This document shows positions 11,333 to 21,581 of a stretch of DNA of 64,000 bases, one piece after another. The notes under the pieces were generated by a model. It was not told the origin of the DNA. It saw only the letters and a program-made list of their open reading frames with translations, and did not search any database. The first letter of the stretch is position 1. Each line of letters opens with the position of its first letter. This stretch comes from Carnegiea gigantea (lineage: Eukaryota > Streptophyta > Magnoliopsida > Caryophyllales > Cactaceae): positions 1 through 64,000 of the forward strand of contig JAKOGI010003069.1 in assembly GCA_029747015.1 (NCBI GenBank), given 5' to 3'. Position numbers and translations under genes: made by a program.

Positions 11333-12447
11333 GAAGATATTAGCTTGGATTTCATCACGGGTTTGCCGCGCACACAAAGAAGCAAAGACTCCATCATGGT
11401 GGTGGTGGACCGATTCTCCAAAATGGCCCACTTTGTTCCTTGCCACACCACTCGTGGTGCTTCCCACATAGCCAATCTCTACTTCAAAGAGATTGTGAGA
11501 CTTCATGGCATTCCCAAGAGCATGGTTTCGGATAGGGACACTAAGTTCCTTAGTCACTTTTGGCTCACACTTTGGAGAAAGATGGGGACACTTCTCAAGT
11601 TTAGTACCACTTGTCACCCCCAAACCGATGGCCAAACCGAGGTGACTAACCGGACCTTGGGCACCTTACTTAGGGTGCTTGTGAAGAAGAACATCAAGGC
11701 CTGGGATGAACTCCTACCTCATGCGGAGTTCGCTTTCAACCGTGCACCAAGCAAAGCCACCCACCTCCCCCCCTTCCAAGTGGTCTATGGGTACAATCCA
11801 AGAACACCCTTAGACCTCACTCCCATTCCCACACCTAGCAAGTTTAGTTGGGAGGCTGAAAAACGAGCCCAAGAGATCAAGGACCTTCATGCTCAAGTCT
11901 GGGAAAGGACTGAGAAGGCTAATACCCAAGCCATGCATCAAGCCAATAAGCACAAGAAGGAGGTCCACTTTCAACCGGGAGACTTAGTGTGGGTCCACTT
12001 GCGGAAGGAGAGATTCCCAAGCAAACGCAAGTCCAAAATCATGCCAAGGTCCGATGGCCCGTTTGAGATATTGGAGAAGGTCGGGCCCAATGCCTACAAA
12101 GTCGACCTTCCGGTGATTATGGGGTATCCGCCACCTTCAATGTGGCTGATTTGAGCCCATACTATGATGAAGATGAGGAGTTACCGAGTTTGAGGTCAAA
12201 CTCCAAACAAGCCGAGGAGGATGATGGGGACCATCGTGCCCAAGCTTCATCCACACATTCAGCAAACCCTCACACCCATTCAACCCCCAAGGAGGCCAAA
12301 GAAGTTCATGCCTTGGTCAGAAAACTCATAAACACAGCAGAAGATGCACTGCCCAATTCGTCCAGTTTATGGCCCGGTTTTGTGTCGCTGTTAGAGCAAA
12401 ATATAGAGGGGGAAATTTCCTGCACGCACCACCCTCTTAAAGCTTAA
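11333..12447 (+). pseudogene. Element F integrase with LTR-encoded tail
   Basis: The core carries [23 protein letters not shown] and [16 protein letters not shown] (D, D, E). The GPFEILEKVGPNAYKVDLP module follows. One G is missing near 12113 (relatives read LPGDYGVSATFN), and the rest is found in the frame from 12142. The tail LPSLRSNSKQAEEDDG leads through the purine tract into the 3' LTR, where the frame stays open for 226 more bases and ends CTHHPLKA. In G and M the same LTR position encodes a clearly similar peptide. Confidence 0.85.
12214..12221 (+). other. Polypurine tract of F
   Basis: GAGGAGGA stands directly before the 3' LTR start TGATGGGG. It would prime plus-strand DNA and also encodes part of the integrase tail. 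Confidence 0.7.
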
Positions 12448-13330
12448 GATCTTAGCTTTCCAACAAGACCTTTTGCAAGGCATTTGGAGTCCATTTGGTC
12501 AGCCAACCAAGCCCAAAACTGAAGACAGTGCACTGCAGGGCGCCAATCAGCACAGTCCGAATTAAGGGAATGTTTGGCCCACCAACTCAACTCCATTGTT
12601 TCTGAAATTTTGCAGCATGAAAGGGGACATAAATATTTATCAAGTCAAGGGTTCAAATCCCATCCAAAGCACCCCCTTGTGTTGGTATTATCCAGCCAAA
12701 AGGACAAGGAAAACACCCTTTTAACCGGTTTGTCTCTAGCCGGTACAAGGGGCTGATTTCCCTTGGTTTTTGCTTGCCCACTTGCCTAATGACTCACCTT
12801 TGCTGCACTCTAGGACTTTGTAAGCTTGACACCTCATTTGGGAGGCATAATAACCCCTAATGAGGTAGATTAAGCTAGGTAGTGAGGTGTTTAACTTGTA
12901 GTGGCTGATTTGATGTGTTTCTCTTCCCCACATGTACTTAGCTTTGTATTTGCTGCCTAGGGAGAGAGGGAGCTCGGCCATGGCTTGTTAAAAGGCAGCT
13001 TGGTTCCTTCATTTTGGAACCAACTTGAATGCATAAGCTTGTGAGTTCTCAAAGAAACTCTCCCCTCAAAATTCCTAGTCTATATCTTAAGTGTGGCAAC
13101 TTAAGTGGTGTCTAGGTCCCTTTATCTCAATTAGGTGGTGATTCCTAATTGATCTAAGGGGATTGCCCAAGTATCCAACAAGAGTGGCTCCTCTTGGATT
13201 ATCTCTTGAAGGTGCTTGCTCTATCAACTCTCCTCTTATCTTCTACACTCTCTCCCTTTCCTCCCTTAGTTTCCTTAGCAAGAACAAGGGTGGAGTAAGC
13301 TTGGGTTGTGTTCATTACAAGCATACATCA
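12222..13330 (+). repeat. 3' LTR of element F
   Basis: 1109 bp with TGATGGGG and CATACATCA ends, matching the 5' LTR with scattered differences. The clearest differences are in the segment after CATCCAAAGCACCC. There is no gene apart from the integrase tail in its first 226 bases. Confidence 0.9.
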
Positions 13331-13590
13331 CTTATCCTGATCCAAGATTAAGGGCCCCAAGTTAAGTGATTAGTGGTGTATCTTATCTAATCATCTAGCT
13401 TAGAACTATCCTAGTCTCATTAAACACACTTGAAGTTCATAAGCTAGCTCTTGGTTTCTCTCCTCTTAAACCGTGAGCTCCTTTAATGATTCTTAGTGTT
13501 CTTCATCCTACTTTCATTCCTCACTTTCATTACTCCTTTGCTTACTCTTTTCCACACATAATCAAGGCCAAAACAAGGCTTATTTCATCA
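13331..13590 (+). repeat. 3' LTR of element A, right part
   Basis: The sequence resumes after the second CTTAT and ends CTTATTTCATCA at 13590. That end pairs with the TGATGG start at 5296 as a TG...CA LTR of about 1.35 kb without F. The end point is inferred, because no second copy of this LTR is in the window. Confidence 0.55.
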
Positions 13591-13760
13591 GATTTCCATT
13601 TGAACTCAAAACCATCTCAAATCGTGAAGTGAGGCACTTTCTAGGCGAGCTAGGCAGCAAGTTAGCACGGTCACCCCGTGCCATTAAGCACGGCCGTGCC
13701 TCCATGGCCGTTGGGTGTTTGCTTGTTTTCTAGTGTCCTTGATGCGAGTTGACTTGGGTT
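13591..13760 (+). other. Unassigned junction with one palindromic leader unit
   Basis: This short stretch separates the LTR of A from the gag fragment of E. At 13663-13707 it holds GCACGGTCACCCCGTGCC, a five-base spacer and GCACGGCCGTGCC, the unit found in the leaders of F, B and C. It reads HGHPVPLSTAVPP on the plus strand. I infer a scrap of another gypsy leader. Nothing else is recognisable. Confidence 0.5.
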
Positions 13761-14580
13761 GCTTCATTCCCTTGAGACTTACATCATTGGGCCATTTGTG
13801 GAGTTAAGGTTCTTTGTGGACTGGAAGGAAAAGGATTTATAGGCTTAGGAGGTGGATTAGAACTCCCTTTGTTAAGGGGTGTGTTCCGGTTTAAAGGCTT
13901 AGAAATTTAAGGTTTAAAGGACTGTCCAGCCTTCTTTTGTTGTTCCACTTTGTGAGCTAGCATGCAAACCTCATCAAATGAAGTCTAAGCTTGCAATTCA
14001 ACAACATTAGAATACCTAGGATCACGTCCTCCCAAGTATCTCACTTTTGTTTGTTCTTCTAGTTCTTGAAGGTCACATTTAATTACAAGGTTTTCGAACT
14101 CCCTTGTGTATTCTTCAACACTCAGATTGCCTTAGTTAGATTATGAAGTTGAGAATAGCAATGTTGCACACAAGTAGGTGGAAGAAACGTAGCCTTTAGC
14201 TTAGATTTCATCTTTTCCCAAGTTCTAATTTTGGATTTCTGTTCCCTAACTCTTTTTGCACGAAAGTTAGTCCGCCAAAGAGAAGCATACTTACGTAATC
14301 TCAAGGCCACCAACTCACTTTCTTGTCTTCAAGAAGATCCTTCTATTCAAACACTCTTTCCATCGTGTGTAGCCAGTCCAAGAACTCTTCCGGATCAAGC
14401 TTGCCTTCATATTCTGGAATTTCAACTCTAAAATCATTAGGGCTTGCTTGCATCCGTGGGTCTTGCCTAACCATTCTCACTAGTTCATCCTCACTAGATG
14501 AATCAAGAGTATGGCTTTCTTGCCTCCGTGGTTCTGATTGGATAGTTCTTCACACATCTTTTGCTTTTGCTTTAGAAAGG
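13761..14580 (-). pseudogene. Element E second gag, middle part
   Basis: Read on the minus strand, this is the capsid and linker region of a gypsy gag: LRKYASLW, IRTWEKMKSKLKATFLPP and SQLHNLT at 14122-14313. After several frame breaks come a YLGG-like block (about 14015-14040) and a basic, proline-rich linker that fades out near 13770, before any zinc knuckle. It joins the gag start at 29214-29358 once C is removed, since AAAGG is duplicated at both edges of C. The frame has multiple stops and shifts. It is a dead fragment. Confidence 0.7.
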
Positions 14581-15470
14581 TGATGTATCCTCAAGGAAAA
14601 CCCAAGAGGATAAGAACAAGGGTGGGATGAAAGCAATGGGAGGAAACAACAAGGCAACTTTGAATTCACAAACTCACCTTGAGCTGGGAAGGATAGAACC
14701 GGAACTAACACCTACCTTGGATACAGAAACACCACCAAGGTTTGATGTTAGGGCCCTTAACAACCTCTTGGATACAGAAACACCACCAAGAAGGAAGTTA
14801 AGACTCTTACTAGATCACCACTCAACTTGGCCAAAAGATGAGATAAGCTAGAAGAGAGTTTGAGGATTCAAAGGAGCAAAGCTCAACTTTCATTCAATAA
14901 ACAAGCTTGAGTGGCCGGCCAAGGGCTTGTGGGGGGATTAATACAAAAGTTCCAAGTACAAATCATAGGCCCTAGGTTGCACTATAAGCTAAACTAGGCA
15001 AAAATACATAGATCATATCAAAACAAAAAAGGGTAGATGCATCCTCTACTTGACACCTCTTCAATGCTAATCTTGAGGATGATGTGTCGGCCTAGGGGTG
15101 AATGGAAGCTTCTTGGCAGCTAAGTACCCTTCATGATGACTCTTGCAAGTGGCTAAGCATGGGTTAGAGCAATAAGACACCTCACTCTCCTCTCTTGTAC
15201 CCGACTGCCCTATTACCCGGTCAAAAGGGTGCTTCTTTCCTTGTTTTGGTGGTTAATAGCTCCTCATGAGTGTAATTTGGCTGAGGTTTTTTTATGGTCA
15301 CTTGATAATATTTTTAAAGTACTTTCAAACCATAAAAGTTTCAGATCAAATGGAGGAGAAATGGGCCACCAAACAACCTCTTGTTTCAGCCCTGCCCAGT
15401 TCAGCGCCAAGATGTAGTGATTGACTTTGCCTGAGGTTTTCAGGTATCAAATGAATTCCAAATGACTTGC
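14581..15470 (-). repeat. 3' LTR of element C, part left of D
   Basis: The LTR edge reads TGATGTATCC on the plus strand. The sequence matches 28081-28974 closely and stops at CTTGC (15466-15470), where D is inserted. No gene is present. Small ORFs here occur at the same place in both LTR copies simply because the copies are nearly identical. Confidence 0.92.
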
Positions 15471-16971
15471 TGATGCGTGCTAGGCTAGCACTTCGGACAC
15501 TACTAACACTCAACACACTTGGATATGAATTGGCCTAAAGGTTAAAACCACCAGCCAAAGCTAAAGGATTCACCACCAATCTTCGTAAAGCAAACGCACC
15601 GGAAGAGAGGATAAAGAATCACTCCTAAACACCACCAATGAAGGATAAAGTAGAGGAGATTTGAGATTTGCTTAAGCTAGCAAAGAAAACTTTTCATTTT
15701 CATTCCAAAAATTAGTAAACATTCAGCTTTGGCCGAGTATATCCGGCCTTCACAACAAGATCAAGGGCCAAGATTTAACTAGCTAAATCAAGCAACCTAG
15801 TCTAGCTAATACAAGGCCTAAATTCAGCATCTCTTGGATGTTTGACACCTAATACAAGTGTTAATCTCAATGTTTGAGGTGTCTAACATGTGTTACACTT
15901 AAGTACAACTAATGAAAGCTTTGATAAGATGAAAAACAAGTCAAAACAGCAAGGACAGCCGGCTGATCACCTAAAACAGCAAAGGACAGCTTGTTTTGGT
16001 CCCTTGGATAAAAGGGTATTTTCTTCCTTGCTTGCCCGGATAATAGCTGTACCTTGGGTGGCTGAATCTGAGGTTTTGAGGGTTCATTTGATAAACATTT
16101 AGACACCCTTTCATGCCCTTAGGTGTCCCCAAAGAGTCCTCAAAAGATGGGAACAAACGGAGCTCATTTCGGACCAGATCATAGGCTGAATTCCAGGACT
16201 GTCCAGTTTTGCACGGTTTGAAAGATTAGGCTGGTTGACTAGGCAAATGATGTCAAAATGCTTTGGAACTTGCTTCATTGGAAAGATAAGACTGAAACTT
16301 AAAGTTAGGCTTTAAACCGTTCAGTTAAATCAGGTTGCTCTTGGGTAATAGAGGGCCAGAAGTTGACCCATGTGCGCGGCTGTACTGGCCAGTTTGCAGG
16401 TCTGAAATGTTTGGATGATTTGAACCCCCAAATGGCCTCCTTTTCACTTGCAACTTGATTTATATGAAAGATCACATCCTAAACTTAAAGAAAGGCCAGA
16501 AATATCTCGACCAAAGGCCTGCCAAGGCAAGCCAAAAATCACCTCAAACTTCAGTCAGGTGCTGTGTGGCTGAAACTGGATACCCGGTTGCATCTTTAGC
16601 CAAAAGTTATCAACCTAGGCCATTTACAAGCTAAATAAAAGCTTTATAAAGGACTTAGGTTGTCAACCCAAAAGTGTAAAGTGCTTCCAAACCCCTGGTA
16701 AGAGGAAAAATGCCTTGAACATGCAAAAGAAACGGCCACTGCCCGGGTTGTTCTAAGGAATCGAATTGGACTGTTTTTGGGTGGAAACCTTTGCTAGGCT
16801 TCTACAAGGAGCTTGGACTAGCTTGGCTTTGGACTAGGGGTCCAAGAGAGTAAGGACCTTCCCAAGGGAGCTTGTAGGTCAAACTGAATACCTTGACAAT
16901 AGGGATCCGAATGGAGTTGTTGAACAAGGACATGCTCTTGTAGACTAGAACTTCGTGGTTGGTGCGTATCA
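15471..16971 (-). repeat. 3' LTR of element D
   Basis: 1501 bp, TGATGCGTGC to GCGTATCA on the plus strand. The stop of the gag-pol frame lies inside it at 16818-16820, so 154 bases of the LTR are coding. The remainder has no gene. Confidence 0.95.
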
Positions 16972-19900
16972 TCCTCTCCCTCCTCAAGAGGATTTGCCCT
17001 CAAATCCTCAAGGTTCAAGTCATCCTCGATGTAAGGGCTCAGATCCCCTACATTGAAGGTGGCCGAAACCCCCATTTCACCGGGCAACTCTAGCTTGTAA
17101 GCGTTTGGACCAACCTTAGAAATCACCTTGAATGGGCCATCTCCCCTTGACATGAGCTTGTTTTTCCTTCTTGAGGGGAACCTTTCCTTTCTAAGGTGGA
17201 GCCATACCAAGTCTCCGGGTTGAAATTCCATGCCCTTGCGGTTCTTATTGGCTTTGTTCTTGTAAGCTTCATTAACCTTCTCAATGTGAGCCCTAATCCG
17301 TTCATGTAGACTTCGCATCTCCTTGGCTCGTTCTTTCGCTTCAAAGCTCACCTTGCAATCCATGGGGAGAGGTAGAAGATCAATGGGAGTTAGGGGATTA
17401 ACCCCATACAAAGCCTCAAATGGTGACATGCCCGTGGCCCTAACCGGTGTGCGGTTGTAGGCAAACTCCGCATGGGCTAGCTTGATGTCCCACGCTCTCA
17501 AATTTTTGTGAACCAATGTCCTAAGGAGGGTAGAAAGGGTTCTATTTGTCACCTCCGTTTGGCCATCGGGTTGAGGATGACAAGTGGTACTATAGAGGAG
17601 CTTAGTACCCAAGAGATGCCATAAACTCCTCCAAAAGTGAGAGAGAAATTTTGTGTCTCGGTCACTCACAATTGTTTTGGGAACACCATGAAGCCGAATC
17701 ACCTCTTTCATGTAAAGATCCGCAATGTGGGAAGCATCATCGGTCTTGTGGCATGCTATGAAGTGTGCCATCTTTGAGAATCGATCCACAACCACCATGA
17801 CCGAATCCTTGCCCCTTTGTGTCCTAGGTAAGGCCACAATGAAATCCATGCTCACATCTTCCCACGGCCTAAGAGGCACGGGCAGGGGACAATAGAGCCC
17901 TTGGTGAAATTGACTCTTGGCTTGGTGGCAAATAGCACATCTTGAAACGACCTTGTGCACGTCCTCTCCCATCTTGGGCCAAAAGAAGTGTTCCCTTAGA
18001 ATGTCTAAGGTCTTGTTGATCCAAAAATGACCAGCAAGTGAGCCCCCATGAGCTTCTCTCACTAGGAGTTCTCTAAAAGGGCAAGAAGGAATGCAAAGCT
18101 TGTTACCCTTAAAGAGAAATCCTTCTTGAATTTGGTAGGGACCGTGAGTAGGAGGGGACTTAAACAAGTCCTTGAAAGTTGAATCTTCCTCATAGTAAGC
18201 TTGAATAGCTTGAAATCCGAGTAGCTTTGCCCCTAGAAGTGAGATCAAGGCATACTTCCTTGAGAGGGCATCGGCTACCACATTCTCACAACCCCTTTTG
18301 TGTTTGGTGGAAAAGGAAAAGGCTTGTAAAAACTCAACCCATTTAGCATGCCTAAAATTGAGTTTAGGCTGCCCACTAAGGAACTTTAAAGCTTGGTGGT
18401 CCGAATGTAATACAAAGGGCTTAGGTTTCAAGTAGTGATTCCAATGATGCAAAGCCCGGACTATGGCGTAAAACTCTTTGTCATATGTTGAATAATTGAG
18501 TTTGGGGCCACTCAATTTCTCACTAAAATAGGCCAAAGGCTTTCTGAGTTGAGTAAGAACGGCTCCTATCCCTACTCCACTTGCATCACACTCCACCTCA
18601 AACAACTCTTCAAAGTTTGGAAGGGCTAAAACCGGGGCCTCACACAACTTGAGCTTGATTGTTTCAAAGGACTTTTGGGCCGAGGGGGTCCAAACAAAAG
18701 TACCTTTCTTCATACATTCCGTGAGGGGTGCCATGATGGAACTAAAATCCTTGATGAATCTTCTATAGAAGGAGGCTAGGCCATGAAAGCTTCGTACGGC
18801 CGTAATGGAGGTGGGAACTGGCCAAGATTGGATGGCTTCCACCTTGGATTCATCCACTTGGATTCCTTTACTTGAGACAACATAACCAAGGAAAACAACC
18901 CTTGGTACAAAGAATTCACATTTTTCAAGCTTGCCATACAATCTTTGTTCACGTAGAGTAGTGAACACCTTCCTTAGATGTAGAATATGATCGGTTTCAT
19001 TCTTGCTATACACAAGAATGTCATCAAAGTAAACCACAACGAAGTCACCAATAAAGGGCCTTAGTACTTCATTCATCAATCTCATGAAAGTACTAGGTGC
19101 ATTTGAGAGTCCGAATGGCATGACTAGCCACTCATATAGCCCTTGCTTGGTTTTGAAAGCGGTCTTCCACTCATCCCCCTCTTTCATCCGAATTTGGTGG
19201 TATCCGCTCCTTAAATCAATCTTTAAGAAGATCCTTGAACCATGTAGCTCATCTAACATGTCATCAAGCCTAGGAATTGGGTACCTATACTTGATGGTGA
19301 TGTTGTTGATGGCCCTACTATCAATGCACATCCTCCAAGTCCCATCTTTCTTTGGAACTAATAAGGCCGGAACGGAACAAGGACTCATACTTGGCCTCAC
19401 ATAACCTTGGTCCACCAATTCTTGCACTTGCTTTTGGAGTTCCTTGGTTTCGGTGGGGGTACATCTATAGGCCGGTTTATTGGGTAGAGGGGCACCGGGA
19501 ATTAAATCGATTTGGTGCTCTATGCCCCTTAAAGGAGGAAGACCGGGAGGTAGATTTTGAGGGAAAACATCCTCAAACTCTTGGATTAAGGGGATGGCCG
19601 AGGGGTGTAGGTTTTTTTGTGGGGGATTCTGTGGGGTTTCAACAAAGAGAATCATGTACACGGTCTTTCCTTTCTCAAGGGCCCTTTCAACTCGCCCTTC
19701 ACTCACTAGCAAGGTTAGGTCTTTTGGCTTTGTCTCTCCACTCTTGGGGTTGTGTTTATGTGTTTGGTTTGGGGGTAGAGGGGCTAATGTCACGGTTTTC
19801 CCTTTAAGCCTAAAGGAATAAGTATTAGCTTGACCGTGATGGGTAGCATCCCTGTCGAATTGCCAAGGCCTCCCAAGGAGCAAATGGCAAGCGTCCATGG

Positions 19901-21347
19901 GTAAAACGTCACAAACAACCTCGTCTTGATAGCCACCAATGGAGAAAGGGACTAGAACTTGCTTACTAACCGTTACTTCACTCCCCTTTTTGAGCCATTG
20001 TAGGGTGTATGGCCTTGGGTGAGGAATGGTAGTAAGGTTAAGCTTGGTAACCATTTCATGGGAAGCCACATTAGTGCAACTCCCTCCATCAATGATCAAG
20101 TTGCACACTTTGTTCAAGACTTTACATCTTGAATGGAAAATTTGTTCTCTTTGATTGGAGTCCGAAAAGGCCTCCTTAGTGTGCAAAACCCTCTTGATCA
20201 TAAGAACATCCCCTTCCTCGGGTTGATAGGTGGGGTCTTCTTCGTCCTCAAGGATCTCTTCTTCACTTTCATCACTTTCGACCTCCATGTGACCGAGCTC
20301 ATCAATTTCCTTAATAGTAAGGACTCTTCGATTTGGACAATCCGCTTGAAAGTGCCCAAAACCATGGCATTTGAAACATTTCTTTTGGCTTTTGAGTCCC
20401 TCCTTTAGAACTTCTTTTCCTTTCTCTTGGTTGTGGGTGGTCTTGGGAGGGTATTTCGGTTTGAAGGGTGGGAAGGACTTAGGGGTGGCCGTGGGCTTTA
20501 AGGGGGTAGAAACAAAGGGGCGTTTGGATTTGAGTTGTTTTTCTACCTTCACGGCCAATTTGCAAGCATCCTCAAAGGTCCAAAAGGGTTGAAGTTCGAC
20601 CCGCTCAAGGATAGGTGGAGATAGACCTTTTAGGAACCTTGCGATGGTTTGCTCGGGTTCCTCCCTCAATGAACATCGAATTTGGAGTTGTTCAAACTCT
20701 CGAATATACTCCTCAACCCTCATACTTCCTTGTTGAAGAGAAGTAACCCTCAAGTATAATTCTTGCTTATAAGTGGAAGGCAAGAATCGTTTGTCCATGT
20801 ACTTCTTTAACTTAATCCAAGTGTTGATCTTGGATTTTCCCTCTAAGGCTCTCGTCCTCTTCAAGTTCTCATACCATAGAGATGCGTATGATTTGAGCTT
20901 CAACACGGCAAGTTTAAAGGCTTTCTCACTAGAATAACCCTTAATCTCAATGATCCTCTCCAAAGCTTGAACCCATTCTAAGTAATCTTCGGGTCTCAAA
21001 CTTCCATCAAACTCGGGTGCCTCAATCTTCAAGTCATTGAGTTCATCTTGTTGTATCCTCCTCCTCCTCGGCCTTCTCCCTCCCATAGAAGAGTCACTCT
21101 CAAGAGGAGAGTCAAAATCAAGGTCATTAGGAAGGTCCCGGGGTGGTTCTCGTTCTTGTCTTCTCGGTTGGGCCACGAGTTGTTGGAGTTGTGTAGTGAG
21201 GGTTCTTATGCTTTCTTGCATCTCAAGGATGGCTCTATCCCTCCTCATTTCGTGAGCTTGTTCTAGAGTCATCCCTCTAGGAACTCTCACCGGTTCCCTT
21301 AAAGGGGCGTCTTGAGGTGAGGAAGAAGGATCTCCCCTTTCGGCCAT
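16818..21347 (-). CDS. gag-pol: Element D gag-pol polyprotein, intact
   Basis: This is a single frame of about 1509 residues from the ATG at 21347 (MAERGDPSS); the frame is open upstream to another ATG at 21509. The later start is preferred because the extra part runs through a poly-A tract (KKKK) unlike other gags here. Domains in order, with approximate residues: a helical gag N-terminus, capsid, zinc knuckle CFKCHGFGHFQADC (about 322-335), an acidic segment, protease with IIDGGSC (about 417), RT with [10 protein letters not shown] (about 772), RNase H with [13 protein letters not shown] (about 920), integrase HHCC (about 1095-1137), the DDE core (about 1166, 1228, 1265), a GPFKVISKVGPNAYKLELPG module (about 1405) and the tail NLEDLRANPLEEGEDD. 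It then continues through the polypurine tract and about 50 residues into the LTR. Every catalytic residue I checked is present. Gag would form the particle, and pol would copy and integrate the element in the nucleus. Confidence 0.95.
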   Translation of the reverse strand: MAERGDPSSSPQDAPLREPVRVPRGMTLEQAHEMRRDRAILEMQESIRTLTTQLQQLVAQPRRQEREPPRDLPNDLDFDSPLESDSSMGGRRPRRRRIQQDELNDLKIEAPEFDGSLRPEDYLEWVQALERIIEIKGYSSEKAFKLAVLKLKSYASLWYENLKRTRALEGKSKINTWIKLKKYMDKRFLPSTYKQELYLRVTSLQQGSMRVEEYIREFEQLQIRCSLREEPEQTIARFLKGLSPPILERVELQPFWTFEDACKLAVKVEKQLKSKRPFVSTPLKPTATPKSFPPFKPKYPPKTTHNQEKGKEVLKEGLKSQKKCFKCHGFGHFQADCPNRRVLTIKEIDELGHMEVESDESEEEILEDEEDPTYQPEEGDVLMIKRVLHTKEAFSDSNQREQIFHSRCKVLNKVCNLIIDGGSCTNVASHEMVTKLNLTTIPHPRPYTLQWLKKGSEVTVSKQVLVPFSIGGYQDEVVCDVLPMDACHLLLGRPWQFDRDATHHGQANTYSFRLKGKTVTLAPLPPNQTHKHNPKSGETKPKDLTLLVSEGRVERALEKGKTVYMILFVETPQNPPQKNLHPSAIPLIQEFEDVFPQNLPPGLPPLRGIEHQIDLIPGAPLPNKPAYRCTPTETKELQKQVQELVDQGYVRPSMSPCSVPALLVPKKDGTWRMCIDSRAINNITIKYRYPIPRLDDMLDELHGSRIFLKIDLRSGYHQIRMKEGDEWKTAFKTKQGLYEWLVMPFGLSNAPSTFMRLMNEVLRPFIGDFVVVYFDDILVYSKNETDHILHLRKVFTTLREQRLYGKLEKCEFFVPRVVFLGYVVSSKGIQVDESKVEAIQSWPVPTSITAVRSFHGLASFYRRFIKDFSSIMAPLTECMKKGTFVWTPSAQKSFETIKLKLCEAPVLALPNFEELFEVECDASGVGIGAVLTQLRKPLAYFSEKLSGPKLNYSTYDKEFYAIVRALHHWNHYLKPKPFVLHSDHQALKFLSGQPKLNFRHAKWVEFLQAFSFSTKHKRGCENVVADALSRKYALISLLGAKLLGFQAIQAYYEEDSTFKDLFKSPPTHGPYQIQEGFLFKGNKLCIPSCPFRELLVREAHGGSLAGHFWINKTLDILREHFFWPKMGEDVHKVVSRCAICHQAKSQFHQGLYCPLPVPLRPWEDVSMDFIVALPRTQRGKDSVMVVVDRFSKMAHFIACHKTDDASHIADLYMKEVIRLHGVPKTIVSDRDTKFLSHFWRSLWHLLGTKLLYSTTCHPQPDGQTEVTNRTLSTLLRTLVHKNLRAWDIKLAHAEFAYNRTPVRATGMSPFEALYGVNPLTPIDLLPLPMDCKVSFEAKERAKEMRSLHERIRAHIEKVNEAYKNKANKNRKGMEFQPGDLVWLHLRKERFPSRRKNKLMSRGDGPFKVISKVGPNAYKLELPGEMGVSATFNVGDLSPYIEDDLNLEDLRANPLEEGEDDTHQPRSSSLQEHVLVQQLHSDPYCQGIQFDLQAPLGRSLLSWTPSPKPS

Positions 21348-21581
21348 GTTTTGGTAAAGGAGTGGAGAAACGGTTGGGGCTATTTGTGGAGCTTGGTTTT
21401 TTTTTTTTTTTGTAGCTAGGATTCGTGTTTGGGCTAGGAGGGTTCTTTGTGGATTCAAGGGGAACGTGAGAAGTGAATTCAAGGAGGGGAGAAACGAAAA
21501 AAGAATCAAGGAGAAGAGAAGAGGAGCTTACGGCAATCAAAACCAACTCACCAAGAATCGAAGTTGGGCTCTGATACCAGT
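21348..21581 (-). other. Leader and primer-binding site of element D
   Basis: The plus-strand text GGCTCTGATACCA at 21567-21579 is the complement of TGGTATCAGAGCC, the initiator tRNA-Met site. It lies two bases from the 5' LTR. The leader up to the gag ATG contains a run of 14 T (about 21399-21412). Unlike F, B and C it has no GC-rich palindromic units. Confidence 0.85.

Larger units (their letters stand above)
6388..13330 (+). mobile_element. Element F: full-length Ty3/gypsy element, TSD CTTAT
   Basis: F has two LTRs (6388-7508 and 12222-13330), a primer-binding site, gag-pol and a polypurine tract, in the usual order. CTTAT stands on both sides (6383-6387 and 13331-13335). It is inserted in the 3' LTR of A. 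By eye the LTRs differ at several percent of positions, including small indels. The coding region has three frameshifts and two stops, so this copy cannot make a full polyprotein. Confidence 0.9.
1558..13590 (+). mobile_element. Element A: degenerate Ty3/gypsy element, split by F
   Basis: Coding remains run from the middle of gag (1558) through integrase (about 5295). They are followed by a purine tract and a 3' LTR (5296-6387 and 13331-13590). The N-terminal gag and 5' LTR lie left of X, outside the window. F is inserted in the 3' LTR. The closest relative here is K, whose protease region matches A almost word for word. The coding sequence has several frameshifts and stops and a mutated protease aspartate, so it is not functional. 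Confidence 0.8.

Noticed and set aside
14627..14851. 74-codon ORF, repeated at 28127-28351
   Set aside because: It falls in the two LTRs of C. The identity comes from LTR duplication, and the peptide has only a short internal repeat (LDTETPPR).
15890..16102. 70-codon ORF, repeated at 22001-22213
   Set aside because: It falls in the two LTRs of D, which are almost identical. There is no evidence of coding.
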